This document shows, piece by piece, positions 9,901-23,200 of a stretch of DNA of 64,000 nucleotides; within the stretch, counting starts at the first letter, position 1, and each line of letters opens with the position of its first letter. The translations under genes and the position numbers were made by a program. The notes under the pieces are model-generated. The model worked only from the letters and a program-made list of their open reading frames with translations. It had not been told where the DNA came from and made no database searches. This DNA is from Pelecanus crispus (Eukaryota > Chordata > Aves > Pelecaniformes > Pelecanidae), in contig NC_134646.1 in the NCBI RefSeq assembly GCF_030463565.1, positions 16,520,001 through 16,584,000 on the forward strand, in the 5' to 3' direction.

Positions 9901-12900
9901 GGATGGGAAAGAAGTTATTTTAAACTGATACTTTATAATTGATAGAGTGGTATCTCTGCAGGCTGTTGTATAATTATTTCCATTAGAATGTCGCTATTCT
10001 TCAAGATTCAAAATAACCAGAGAAAATGTTAGATTGGGCCTTTTGTGAAGGGCTTTGCAGAGGGTGGATTCAGGGGTGAGGAGAAGGACACTCTTGGCTG
10101 CTAATGGCTGCCACAAAGATCCCTATCCTCCTTGGAGGACAAATGTTCATTTGCATTACAGAAGCTTTTCGGTTTTGTGTGTATTTGAGTGGGGGGCGTC
10201 TTTGTTTTTTAACAGGATAGAGAAGCCAAACATTTCATAAAATAAACAGGCTAATTTCAAGGAATGTAAAGCATTTTCCAGAATGAACCCAGATCGTACA
10301 GGATCTCTCCCTGCTTCAGTTTTACGCCTCTGTGTGTTGGCTTTGGAAGTGCCTCGTAGTTGAATAGGAAAAAAAGATCGAGCACGCTACTTCTAATTAG
10401 ACTGTGTGAGGTCAAGTATTCAGTGCACGTAAGGCTGAACTCTGCTGAGTTGCGTAGATGGGTCCTTTTCTTTTTTTAATTTGGGGGAAGGAGGGAGGAT
10501 GTGTGTCAGGTACTGTGGCACTGGGGCTGCTGTGGTGGAAGCGTTGCGCAGCTGTGTGACCACAGTGCTGCCCCCGATAGCGGTACTGTCTGTGCCACAG
10601 CTGCTGGGCTGAGCTGTCATTAAATTACGAAGGGTTTTCTGCAAGTACGGATTCCTTTACTCAGTCGTACTCTTCTTGCGAGTGCTTGTGTCTTGGGAGG
10701 CTGCGTAAAAGCTGAGTTTAGATCGAGACTTGAAGCTTTTTTCCCCTCTAGACTAGCCAATGCGGGGAACCTGACCAGTATGGCTATTCTGGACACTTGC
10801 ACAATTCAGTCATTCTAACACAGCTCTGTAATTGTTCTGGACTATGTGTCACTTTTATTTCAGTATGGGGTATCCACTTGGGAGAGTGATATTCGAATAG
10901 ATGTCACCAGTCTTTCTCATTTTGTTCTTCCCCTACCCTTTCCCTAGCATGCATAGGCGAAATCTAGAGTACAAGGAGGAAAACAAATTATTTTTAAACA
11001 TGCCTTTATATAAGTCATTATATTTAGGCACTGTTCAAAGCAGTATCATCCAAAGGCAACTATTATGTTGACTTGGCATGTAAGCAAATCATTAATGTGG
11101 TTCACCAGTGATTTCTGAAGCATTATTTCATATTTCTGTGCTTACAAAGGGAACACTCTTCCCAACATGGCAGCAGATGAGACTGTCTGAATAAGTCAGT
11201 ATAGACAGTCTGAATTATAGCACTTAATGGTATTCAGAAGTATTTAACTTGCAAGTTTTTGTCATTAAAATGCCAATCCACATCAAAGTGATCTGTGGAC
11301 TATCAATCCAATATTGGGTAACTTGGAATTAAGACACCCATTAGAAATTTTTTACAATGCTAAAGTGATCGTAGACAGAACTTTGAGAGTTTTCACTGTC
11401 TCCTTGCTTGTGTCCCCAGCATGGGTGTAAGAATCATGTCTGCCCTCCAGCTTGGACTGATGGACCTTCTTTCAGTACTCGGAGCTATTGTTCAAGGGGA
11501 AGCTGAAAATGTATTCTCTTAATACAGATTTTCTGCATGAGTAGAAGTTGGATTTCGGGATTTACAGCATTACAGAGCTTCTTCTACAGAGGTTGCAAGG
11601 CTGATATACACGTTTAAAAACTTGTCTAGGTAGATGAAAGCAAAAAAGCATGTGTGCACACAGAGCTAACACTTGATGCTGATGTAGCAGGTCAGAAAAT
11701 TTTCTATGAATTCAGAGAATCCTTTATGTTCAGATTGCTTGGGGCATGCAGTGACCATAGTTGATCATGCTTTTGCTTGCTTTTCTTCCTCACTTTGTTT
11801 AGTATTGGGAATCAGTATCTCATTCTTCTGTGTTGACATGGAAGACTGATTTACTGAGGATATTTTTCTTATAAATAATTTCAGACTTCTGATTTCAAGC
11901 ATTTTAAGGCATTGACAATAATAGCAGCATTCTGTCTGGTGTAGTGTGATGAAACTAGGGCATGAGACTCTTAAAGATACCTTATTCTTATGCTGCTGTG
12001 TATGTAGGGTTATTTACACTTTATAGGTATGCTGTATGTGCATGTGCACATATGAATGCCTAAAATAACATGCACTGCTGTTGAAAGTTAAATTATTTGG
12101 ATCAGGTAAAGGTAGACTAAACCTATATATAGTTGAGAAGAGCCTGTAAATTTATCAAGGTGTGTGTATGTAATAACTATTTATATATAAATACTTAAAT
12201 GCTGCTTAAATGCTTAAAAGCATAAAATCAGTGTTGGTTAAAGATGAAATAAATAACTGGAGAATCATGTTGCAACAAATTGTGGCTTCCACTTAAATGT
12301 GTTTCTAGGGGTGATAGGAGGAGGAAACATCTGCTGCTTGGTCAGATGCTGTTAATGAGCTGCATATTTGACTTTATTCTACCAATATATTTCGCCTTTG
12401 TATCTGTTAGGTTTCATTTGAATATTGACGTGGGAGGAATTAATCAAATGCCCTTGCTGTCTTACATGTATCTTACTAGTAAAGACTTGCATTCAGCTGA
12501 CATGTTGAGGGACAAAATAGTGGCTTGTAACTAGCTGTATTTCCTGAGGCAGTGGAGAGAGGACTCTCAAAAATTTTCTCCAAGACAAATTTGGCAGTGT
12601 GTATGTGAGAGAGAGGGTAGAAGTGTGGTGTGGAACTGACATCTCCTGCTGTTTCATTCGATGGTTTAATTCTGTGTGGTGTCCCTGTAAATTATAAAGC
12701 TGAAGAATAGCAAAAGTGTATGAATTGGGTTTTTTTGTTGTTTGTTGGTTTTTAACTCTTTGCCCTTCTTTTCTTTCTAGCCCTCCCAAAATGTTGCAAA
12801 ACAAACTCTGCTAGTGTTTTGGTAGGACAAAAAAGTTGGCAGAGCACCTTTGCTCACTATTGGCCAGTTGTCATTTTTTCAAGGTTTTCCGACCTGTGTT

Positions 12901-14102
12901 GTGTGAAACAAAGTTACTTTCAAGTTAGGCCACTAGCACCTGCTTAGGAGTGTGGATTCTGCTCACGAGTCCCAAAAAGTTACTAAAACTGGCTCATCAA
13001 TAAAACACAGTTCTATTTGATGAAGGGTCTTTCTCTTGATATCTAAATGCTCTGTTGTGAAATTCCACATATTTTAACCACTGTTGTGGTTTCCTGACTG
13101 AAATCTACTTTGGGGAAGGCAGTTTTGGTTTGGTTTTATTTTAACCTAGGGAGGACTTTAGGGAGGACTTGCTTCAGGTTAGTACAACTACAAGTTGTCT
13201 GATGATGAGGTGTTTTTTTTCTGCTGACCTTACTCCAGGTATGTTAAAATAATCCATCTTGCCTTTGCAGATAGGCTGGGAGACAAACAGTACGTGAAGA
13301 TGACAAAGGTTGGTCATGGTTGCTTAAGGTATCTGGTGCTGTAGTGATGAGCATGGTATGGGAACCTCTGTAGATCAGAATCTTTCAGTAGCTCACAAGC
13401 AGTGAAAAAAGTGGTGGAAAAGTGGCTTCTTACCAGGGCTGTATGTGAAGCAAGGTGACAGTGATGAGGAGTTGCATTTTAATGGAATGGAGCCATACAT
13501 GAAGCCAAACTTCAAGGGTACAAGCAGTGAAGGATGAGTGAGACAACTCAGAAGACTTCTGGATGCTTTGAAAATATTCTAAAAGTTATATAAAATTTGG
13601 AGAGGGATTATTTCTCATGATACTTTTCCCTGCTTTGCCTTTTGCTCTCCCTGGTTTGTATTTGAAATCTTAAAAGAAGTACACTAATGTCACAGGCCAT
13701 TTTAAATAGGACTCGGTGAAATGGTCAAAGTCAGGGAAACAAAGTGATCTGATTGAGATTTTAATCGTAATTCACGAGATTCTATTCTTTGTAGAATTTT
13801 GGACAAATCTTCTGTCCTCTGTTGAAATGTATGATTTTTGATTAATAGGACTGAATCCATTGAGTTTGACTTCCTGGTGAAAATGCCATATTATTTTAAA
13901 CAGCCATTCTCTTGTGACTCTGCCTATGCATGGCAAATAGAGCTCAGTCCCTACCTATATCTAGTAGCACTTGATGTGATTTTTGTATTTGTGCTGAAGC
14001 AAGCACAGTTCTATCCAGTTTTCTTGACTCAATTGTTTTTCTGATGTGGACCAAATGCTTGTTTTCAAATGATTAGCAGGGGGTGGTTTTGAGAACTTAA
14101 CA

Positions 14103-14219
14103 GAATCAGAGGATGGTTGAGATTGGAAGGGCCCTCTGGAGGTCATCTTGTCCAACCCCTTGCTCAAGCATGGCCACCTAGGTTGCCCAGGACCGTGTCC
14201 CGATGGCTCCTTTTTTCCG
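14103..14219 (-). mobile_element. CR1 LINE 3' fragment
   Basis: On the + strand this reads as the reverse complement of the CR1 3' tail: AGAATCAGAGGATGGTTGAG, GGAAGGGCCCTCTGGAGGTCATC, GTCCAACCCC, GGTTGCCCAGGACCGTGTCC. These are hallmark blocks of avian CR1. The LINE therefore lies in minus orientation, antisense to SMAD1. It is heavily 5'-truncated, as is usual for CR1, and diverged at the terminal octamers (AGAATCAG instead of AGAATCAT). Confidence 0.88.
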
Positions 14220-17200
14220 GTTGTATGAGAACAGCATTATTGTTTTGTCACAACAGCAATGAAAGCAGATTTGAAATTTACCTAGACCTTCTCATAGACC
14301 TGATAACATGTAAGTGATAGCATCAGGGATTGTTAAATGCATAATGTGAGTACACTAGTTTAATTTCAAATGTCTAATATTTCAGGAATCTCAAATACAT
14401 ATACAAGGTGTGCTTCCCTGCACAGGGCGGGAAGAGGGAGATGAGGGAGACAGACTTGACTCATGTGGCTTTACTGAGGTCTCGCCGTGAGTCTCCCAAC
14501 GTTCAGGACCAGAGTTTCATCTCCCTTCACACAGTCTCTTGGTCTTTCCTCTTGTCATCAGACACTTCTGCCTTTTCATCACTGAGGAGATATGTAGATA
14601 GATAAACCAGATATTTGGTTATGTCTTCATCCCTGTTCTGCTAATTACCTGGTGAATGTAGTGATGAACTATACTATTTTGAAAAATGTGAGTTTTGACC
14701 TTGCTGAATGTCTCGGAAAACCTGGCTTACATATAGGTTGCCATCTCGGCTATTACAGTTTCCTGTTTTGCATTTTTGCCCGCCGCTGGCTTTACAGTCT
14801 GGCATACTTAATAACAGGCCCTTTATTATCCATGCTAGCTAGTGTCAGCGTTATGTGCTTCCACTTGGATGTAGTAGCCAAAGGAGAAGTCTTTGTCTTT
14901 ATTAACTTAAAAACTTAAGATAATGTAATTATAGTTTCTGTAATGTGTCGTATTAGATTTCATTTGGAAAATATTTTATAAATATTCTCAGCTTAAAACT
15001 GTAGTGTGTGGTGTTTTTGGAGAGATGGATATGAAATCACCCTTCTTTTTTCTGAAGTTTGCTGTCTAGTTAACCTAGAGCAGTAGACAGTGGTAGTACA
15101 GAGGGGCTGAAGTGCTTGCTAGAGCGTTTGGTTATTCAGAACCAGCCAGGGTAGGGCTCAGTGCTCTGGGAACGAGACAAGGTTTTGCAAATTGACTGAA
15201 GTACTCATGTCTGAGTGTGAGCTAATCTTTGTCCTGGATATCATTTAAAATTAGGGGGGTGGCAGCTCCACAAGATGGAGAGAACTCTTAACAGTTTGGC
15301 TCCTCTCAATCCCAGCCACAGATTTCTTCGTGTATGCTGGCTGGGTGACTTTGGTGCTCATCCCGCTCTGAGCTGATCCAGCTGTTCTGCAGAACATCTT
15401 TTTGTTGTTGTTGTTGCCAGGTTAGGAAGGTGAATTGGCTGACAGACTATAGGCAGAGGGGAAATTATGTTGGAATACCAAAGCTGGCACAAGGGAGTAA
15501 AGGGAAACCTTTTCTCTTTGGGTGGGAGCAAGCTGTTAGAGCTGCTCATCTGCTTGTGGACCTGTGACCTTGCTGGCCCAAGGCAGCTGCTGGAGGTAGC
15601 CAGTTATAAACGAGTACTGTAGTACTCCCAGATGAAGACTTCCTTAGTATGCTTGCCAAGGAAAGGTCTAATTTACAGGTTTCTTTCCCAGATACTTATG
15701 TTGGTGATTAGCATGCTGAGGTTAGACTGCCAACAGTTACGTCAGTCACAAAGCCCCAGTGTAGTTATATTGGCAGCAAAACGACAATGATTAATGATAC
15801 AGTGTATTTTATGGGGGGCAAGGGAGGATGGATGGGGAGGAACACTTAAACAAGCTTTTCTGGTCAAGTGCTGTTTTGCTAGTATGAACTGCAAGCTATA
15901 TTAGAAATGTTTTTCTAGTTTAATGCAGCTGCATGAGCAGAGCACATCTAGTGCACGTTCTGTGTGAGATAGGACAAATGTTTTTCCTCATGTGGAAAAA
16001 AATGTCCTCCAGGTTTAACTTCTTAGTAGTAGAAACTTTCCTTTCCTCTTTAGAGGGTGAAATAACTAGAAACAACCAGCAGACCAGGTACTGTTAGCAG
16101 CATTATCAAGAAATCAGAGAAAAGCCAAATATGAAATCTGTTAAAAACTCTTCTGTAAAAGCAGGCTGGTGTTACCAGAAATCACTGCCAGTGAAGACAA
16201 TTAGGGCACCTGAAGCTGATATATGCTGTAAGCCAATGCACTGCTTGTAGCTTTCCTGGGTTCTGCAGCACTGCAATAAGTCACTCCGAAATCTTTGGCT
16301 TTCAATCCACTTTTCTCAAAAGAAATGTAGAAAGCACTTGATTTAACGGCATATGGTAAATGTGTTTAAAAACCCTTACTTTTTCTTGTTACTGCTAGCT
16401 ATTTAACATCTTCAAAGATTGCATCTTTGTAATATATGTCTTAACTTCAAGGAATTAGACTATCTACAAATTTCAAATACAAACTTTAGGTATTTTCTCT
16501 AGTGGCAGTGCTGGAGCAAGGTCCTTGCTCAATTCCCTTGTAGCCTCCTGCTATGCCAAGGAACTATCCAGACCCTTGGGAACTTGACTGTGGGTGGTTT
16601 TGGTTTGGTTTTTTTTTTTTTTTTCCCCTCTTGCTTGGCTACAAGCTTCTTTGAAATTTTGTTCTCTGCAGAAAACATCACCGAACATGATTGGCATAAA
16701 CACTCCAGGGCTATTTACTACATTTTACTGGATAACTGTTCCCTTTGCCCTTGTCCCCACTAGTTTATCAGCTGTGACTCTTGCTCATGGTCAGACCCGA
16801 TGTATCTCCTGTAGTTTATGAAGTGAGAGCAACTGAGAACTGGTAGTGGTGGTAGCAGGCTCCTTTGGCTGAAGTCTCATATTTCTGAATATAGGCAGGT
16901 TTCCATCACACCTTTACCTAGCTTCTTGCCTCCCCTGACCTGGAACACGAGGGCTCTCAGTCTTCCAGGCCAGCCAGCGGTCAGAGTCATCTGAGCCTAA
17001 GGGTTTGTTATCTCAGGAACTGGGAAGTACTGGTTTCAGCCCCAGAATTAAAGGCATCTAGATTGTCAGCTTAGAGATGAGGAGTCTGAAATCCTTGTGT
17101 GCTCTTTTTGTGCACTAGCTTTCAGCCTACAAGTAAGTAGCCTTGGAAAGCTGCAAGTCCTGGAAGTTCATCCTTGCAGTCTTACTTTGCAACGTATTCA

Positions 17201-18289
17201 GGGCTTGGAGTCCTGTTCTCTGTATTAGGACAGCTGTGGCTGTTTGTTCAGTAGCAGGCAGCAGTGGAAAATTTGGGAAGCATTATGACTGTTCTAGCTA
17301 GCCCGCTGCTGACCCTGTGCAGCGTGCGGTGTTCGGGGAATACTGTGTTTTGGTGTCTCAGCTGTAAGGTTGCAGTACTGCAACTTTGCAAAACCTGAAT
17401 TTTGAAACTTTAAACTGGTCTTGGAAAATTATGGTGGAATGAATAATAAATTGCCTTAATTCCATATGCAGAATCATATAGGCTCTGTTAATAAAAAAAG
17501 TTCACAGATAAGGAAAGGGTACTGAGTAATTCTTTATGTGTCTTTATTCATCTTCCAAAATCATAAAAAGCTTACAGATAACCAGGGGATCAGATAGATA
17601 GATTACAGCCATTTTCTTGTGTTGTAAAACTTCCGTATTCCCGGTAAGCAATGTAGGAGGATATCTCCCACTTCCTTTCAAGCTATGCGGTTGCCAAGTG
17701 CTGTATGAACTATCAGTTCCTATCTGTGGGTTGAAGCCTTTGTACAAAACCCTCCGAAGCCTTGATCTCAGGAATATGAGAAAACAGTTTGATGTGAGAT
17801 TCTGCAGATGTTCTGGCGCCGGGCTGTGACGGCTGCTTTTGCCTCATCCCGCAGTTTTTTGTGTCTCTCTGAATCTTCACGTACAGGGGCAGCACCCTCA
17901 TTTTGTGCTTTTAGAAGGCAGAAGGTGCGTCTGCCACTTCTGGGTCTGTGCTCGGCCATTCCCTGTCAGCAGTAGTTAGGAGGCACTTTTGTTGGCTGCG
18001 ATGAGTGCAGCAGTGCCGACATGTGCCCCGGTCTCAGCCCCGGTGCCTTTGCCCTCTGGCCCCTCACTGCAGTGGTCATCAGTTCTTGCTCAGGGCAAGC
18101 TGCCTCTGGCCGAGTGACTTACTACCCTCTTCCTCCATGGTGTGGAGGTGTTGCTTGGGGTAATGGCACGTGCTCTCACAGAGCTGTTTTGGTGTTGTCC
18201 TGCCAGCAAACATTTTGTGCCAGTGGTCACCCCTCCGGCTTTGTTTGTCTAATAACTTGCTTCTCAATCTGTAGCCTTCAAGAGTTTTG

Positions 18290-18400
18290 TTCTCCACTTG
18301 TTAGCAGGAGAAGCTAAGGCTTGACGCGAGGAAGTGGCTTGCCCAAAGGAAATAGGAGCTGTGCCTCCTGAGCAGCAGCCTGGCGCTCTCCATGGCAGTA
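18290..18400 (-). mobile_element. Probable MIR SINE relic
   Basis: The stretch reads like the reverse complement of MIR. It has TCTCCACTTGTTAGCAGGAGAAGCTAAGGC (consensus CTCATTTTACAGATGAGGAAACTGAGGC), then GGAAGTGGCTTGCCCAAAGG (consensus TTAAGTGACTTGCCCAAGGTC), then AGCTGTG, then GGCGCTCTCCATGG (consensus GTGCTCTTTCCACT). Block order and spacing fit, but divergence is high. The consensus is from memory. Confidence 0.5.
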
Positions 18401-20256
18401 CTTCTTCTGCCAGCAAGGTTTTACAGGCTTAGGTACGGCAGGAAAAAATTGCACTGATTAGCCAATTCAGTGGCAGTCAGTAGACTTCTTTGGATTAAAA
18501 CGACCCTGAGAACAGAGCTTTTAGACTTCATTGGTGAACTGACTGTCGCCTGGTAGGTTGTTGGTCTCCAGCCACTATAATGGGCGATACCTGTTTTGTT
18601 CCAAGTGTGCCTGCTGGTTCAGGGGAAAGCTAGTGTTCCTAATGCCTCGTCTTCAGTTGAACCAAGAACTGTTCCTTTGGTTGCGTAGCGTAGTTGTCTG
18701 GATGAAAATGTGTAAGAGACCATGTAAATGCCTTTGTAGTTGTGTGTCAATAGCTTTATTCTTCCACAAGTATAGTTTTTAATATTGGTGGAATCGTACC
18801 CTGTTCTAGGATTACATTGGGGTATAGTTGAAGACAGTTCAAGTTTTTAGTGTAGGCAAGCTCAGACTTGTACCTCACGTGCCAGTAAAGGCCTTGATCA
18901 ACCTAGATCTGTGTTTGCTGGTGTATTTTAAATGTGAACCCAAAGTTTCCTTGACCTGATCTCAGGAGGATCCCTATAAATTTGTAAATTTGTACTTGCC
19001 TGTAAATTGTAATCTTTAAAGAGTCTCATTTTCTTGTGTGTAAGCTGAAGGGGCATCTCTAAACACTGTGATCTTGGCTCCTTCCATTTGTAAAGACTCT
19101 GGCGAGTTCAGGTGGCGTGACAAATACCAAGATACTGCCACGAGTATCTGCTGCGATGTGGTAGTGTGGCTGCTGCTCACTGTTCCAGGGACCAGGAGCA
19201 GACTGGCTTTCGTGTCATCTGAAGTCCAGTCCCGGTTTTCGGAAGGCCATTAATGGCATGCTGTAATTAAACAGTGTTTCATTGGATGGTGGAAATTGGC
19301 AAATCTTGATGTTTGTTTCTGGGTTGTATAAACTTGGCTTGGAAAGCTGTATCATCTTCAAACACTTTCTCTGTCCAGAATGGTAGTTGTGAATTGCAGG
19401 ACACTTCACGAAATTTAACATAGATCTTTCGCTCTGCCTCTTGACATTTTAAAGACATGATGAAGAGACAGTGTATTAAAGGTCATTTAAAGGCAAAAAA
19501 TGCTTCCTTAGTTTTTGCAAATAAGACAAAAGAGGAAAGCTAGAGGAATCCTTTTAAAAAGTAAAGCATGCATCTCACATTGAAATGTCTTCAATATTGG
19601 CAAACTGAAGAAGCTATTCTTGTTTCAAGTGTATAAATGGTGGGTGGGGGACTAATCTGTGAAAAGATTTAAAATTATTTCTTTTAACCACGTTCCTTTT
19701 TTGGTTTAATTTTCATCAGTTTATTCTGCTTTGCTGAGGCTTGACCTAATAACGTTTTTATTAGTGAATAAGTAATTTTTCCTTCTCAGTTTTTGTTGTC
19801 TCTTGCTTTGGTGAAACATTCTGCTTTAAAGCTGGGGATCTTGAGCTGTAATTTAACATCTTTACTTAATCTCTGATAAATGAGGTCTGGGTCACAGTCT
19901 TCAGAAGTGGTTTAATGCAGATGATGTAACTGTACTGGTGCATGCTCTTGGTAAAATGAATCACTTGTAGGAGCAGTGGCTTGTATAAGCCATAAGCTGA
20001 GCATAACTGGAGTGCATTTGGTGGGGTTCCCTCCTTAAAAACATGCTGTTGTAGCACTACTCTGGCTGGGGCTGACAAACCCCTTTCTAAATCCATGCAG
20101 TCTGTGCTAGGCTGTGCCATTCTGTGAAGACAAAACACATCTTGCGTTTTATGAGCTTTACTCAAAAATGTTGATGCCTGAGTGGTGATAAGCATTTTTC
20201 TTTCGGTTTTCAAAGGCTTCCCTTTATGTTGCAAATATATGTTTTAACTACTCTTT

Positions 20257-20277
20257 AAAAAAAAAAAAAAAAAAAAA
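20257..20277. repeat. A21 homopolymer
   Basis: One of few long A runs on the sense strand in this window. No upstream SINE or processed transcript could be recognised. Confidence 0.9.
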
Positions 20278-23200
20278 TCCCTGAAAGTGACATGTCAGTA
20301 AATTTTCCCCATCTCACCTGTGAAGGAAGTTCCTCCCGCCCTGTGCTGATGAATTGGAGGGAAATGCTTTTTTCAGCTGATAAAAAGAAATAAAATTCCG
20401 TGCCCTTCCCAAAGGAGGAATTCAACAATTGGACAAGTGGCGTGGGACCATGTGTTGGTTTGTAAAAGGATATAGTTTGTAAAGATGTTTCCTTTGATGC
20501 CTGTGATGAATATGGATGTGTTTCCGTTGGAGAGGGTTTTGATTAAATTATGCAATTAGAGCTGACCAGACAGATCTAAATATAGGAAGAGGTTTCAGTT
20601 ATCCTGCCTTTGTGTGTATTAACACACCCACACAGATGTGTGTTTGTTATTGTTGTAAACAACACCTGTTTTCTAAAGACAGTTCAAAAAGTCAGGAAAG
20701 GGAATGGTCTTTGTGGAAAAAGGGAGTTTTACAGGAGTTTTATGATGAAAGGGAAAAAAACCCCAGTATTCCCCAGCTTCTTGACCTTTTAGAAAAGGAC
20801 TTCCAACTTACTTTAATAGCTAGACTAGTCATGGCATCTTTGTGGATATCCTATGTTCACAAAGCCATAGCCAGAGCTCCAAACTGGTCCATAGGTTGTT
20901 CTGCATTTTTCAGAACTTGGCCTGTGTCATCTAACGATGCTGACTGAGCTCTTTGCCTGTTCCTGTACTCCTGAGCACTCCTGGTGCCTGGTGGGACAAC
21001 GTGTGGAGTTTAAATACACCACAGCACAAGTAAAGTGGATGAACCTGCTCCAAAGATCCACAGTGAAATACCCACTGTGAGGGCTGGTAATTCATTTTGT
21101 CTCTTGATGACTGTTTGTTTGGATAATGTTTGCTTTTGAATGTTTTGTCTTAATTTGAGGATTTCTTTAAGAGGCCTTCAACTTTGAGAGAGTGTGAAAA
21201 ATAAAGAGTCTCCTCCTTCATAGCCTTTAGAAAAAAAATCCACATGAACACCATCCTGGCAAGTTTTGTGGTTCACAGCACTGTATTCATCTTATAGGTT
21301 ATTTTAGTGAAGTTCGTAGTTTTGTAATCCCATCTGTGCTAGAGTTTTGACTGAATCATCAAATTACAGTTCCTTCCTTACTTCAGTTAAAATATTAAGT
21401 TGCGGTTTTAGAGATAATCTTTGATAATGCATCCAATTCACTCCAACTGCTTGCCAGCACCAGGAGGGGTTTGTCCACACCTGGGTGTGTGTTTTGATGT
21501 GTCCTACTTGTACTAGCCCTGGTGTGCAGCAGGCTTCTCCAGCTTCCTGACCAAGTAACTTGGCAAACTTGGTGTTAGTTTTTTCTGTAGTCTTGGCAAG
21601 TCAAATCAGCACGGTGAGGAGACCAGCAGGCATTAAAGGAAGAGCTGGCAGTTTGTGACTTTGTGGAGTCTCATGTTCATCTGAACACAGGAATGAGTAA
21701 AATACAGCAGTGCAAACTAGAAATTTACCGTTGTTTCTCAACTCTCATTAAAACTGCACAATTCAAGGATTTGGTGATCATTTAAGAGGCTGTACATGTT
21801 AGTGTTTCTTGTAAGCAGGGAGGAGCTGTGCTTTAGTGAAGGTATAGATAAGCCTCTTGCAAGATGTGGTGTTCAAATTCGTTTTCAGGAGTACAGTTTT
21901 TAATATGTCAGAACAGTTGCAAACGCATTGGGAAGAAGTGTTCTTAATCAGAAAAAGGGCAAATTTAATTGTTGATGCATCTCTTAAAATTGGGAAAGCA
22001 CCATTGCTGTGTTCTTTAGCTTTTCTCACAATTATATATTTGCTTACGAAGAGTTTTATGCCATTTTAGTTGTATTGTAACACAGGATTCAGTTTCTAAT
22101 GTATATGGAAACCTGGTATTTTCTCTAGAGAAGCAACAGTGAAGTTACCGTAAGTCTTCCAAGTCTAGTAACTTCAATTTGAGAAGGCAAAGTACAAATC
22201 CAGAAAACCTGTAAGAATTTGCTGTTGTTTTACTCTTGTGGTAATTGAGACTTCAAGATCAGTGCCTTGTCTGCCAGGAGCTGGGTGGGTAGGCGAGTGG
22301 AGGAAGAGCTGTGGTTCATTGTGAAAACTGGCTGGACACTGTGTACTTGGTTTGAACTGTGGTGAGCATTGGGAAGCAGCTGGCAGATATTGATAGTATA
22401 AGGTTATTTCTTCATGCTCTGGAGTAACTGAGCAGTGGGGGGTTTGTTTTTTGGGTCACTGTTGCCCTCCTCCCCTCCATTGGTAAAGCATACATTGGCC
22501 CTACTGTCTCACTTTGAGTGGTGAATCTGCTCTGCGGTGCTCAGGTCACAGTCAACTCATGGATTTGATTTGGCTTATCAAATAAGTTAGAATTTGTGCA
22601 AGTCCTTCTTCTAAAGATAAATATGACTGCCCTGTTGAGAACAGCGAGATATTTCTTACAAGAAGCTGTACAGGCTGCTGTTGCACTTAGCTGGGGTGCA
22701 GTCAGCACTTGCTCTTTTCATGACATTCTTGCTCTCCTACCATCTGCTGAACTAAAGGGTGCACGTAGGTATTGAAAAGGGTTTTCTCTGTGGGCTGAAC
22801 AATGATAAACGGGAGATTTTCTTGGAAGGGCAATCCCTCAGCCAAATAGCGTGAATAATGGTCCTAGAGGATGCTTCACAGACCAAGTGTTTTGGTCTGT
22901 CTCTCGTGATCCAAGGCAGAGGCTACTTCACAGAACGGGCTGGAAGTATCCTCCTTGCCCTTGCTGGGCATATGTATGGGAATCTAATGCAGTGTCAGGA
23001 AAAAAGCTACCTACTCCTGTTAAGTATGTTGAAGTATTATCAACACCAGTGTGCTCCTCTTTCCTCAAACAATATGATATGTATCAGAAATTAACACAGG
23101 ATTGCATATTTAAGTGTTTTCTTCAATTCTTTCTACCGTGCCAAGAAGACATATAAAAGAGTTAGGTTTTTTCTTCTTTCTCCTTGTCCTTTTCAGAAAT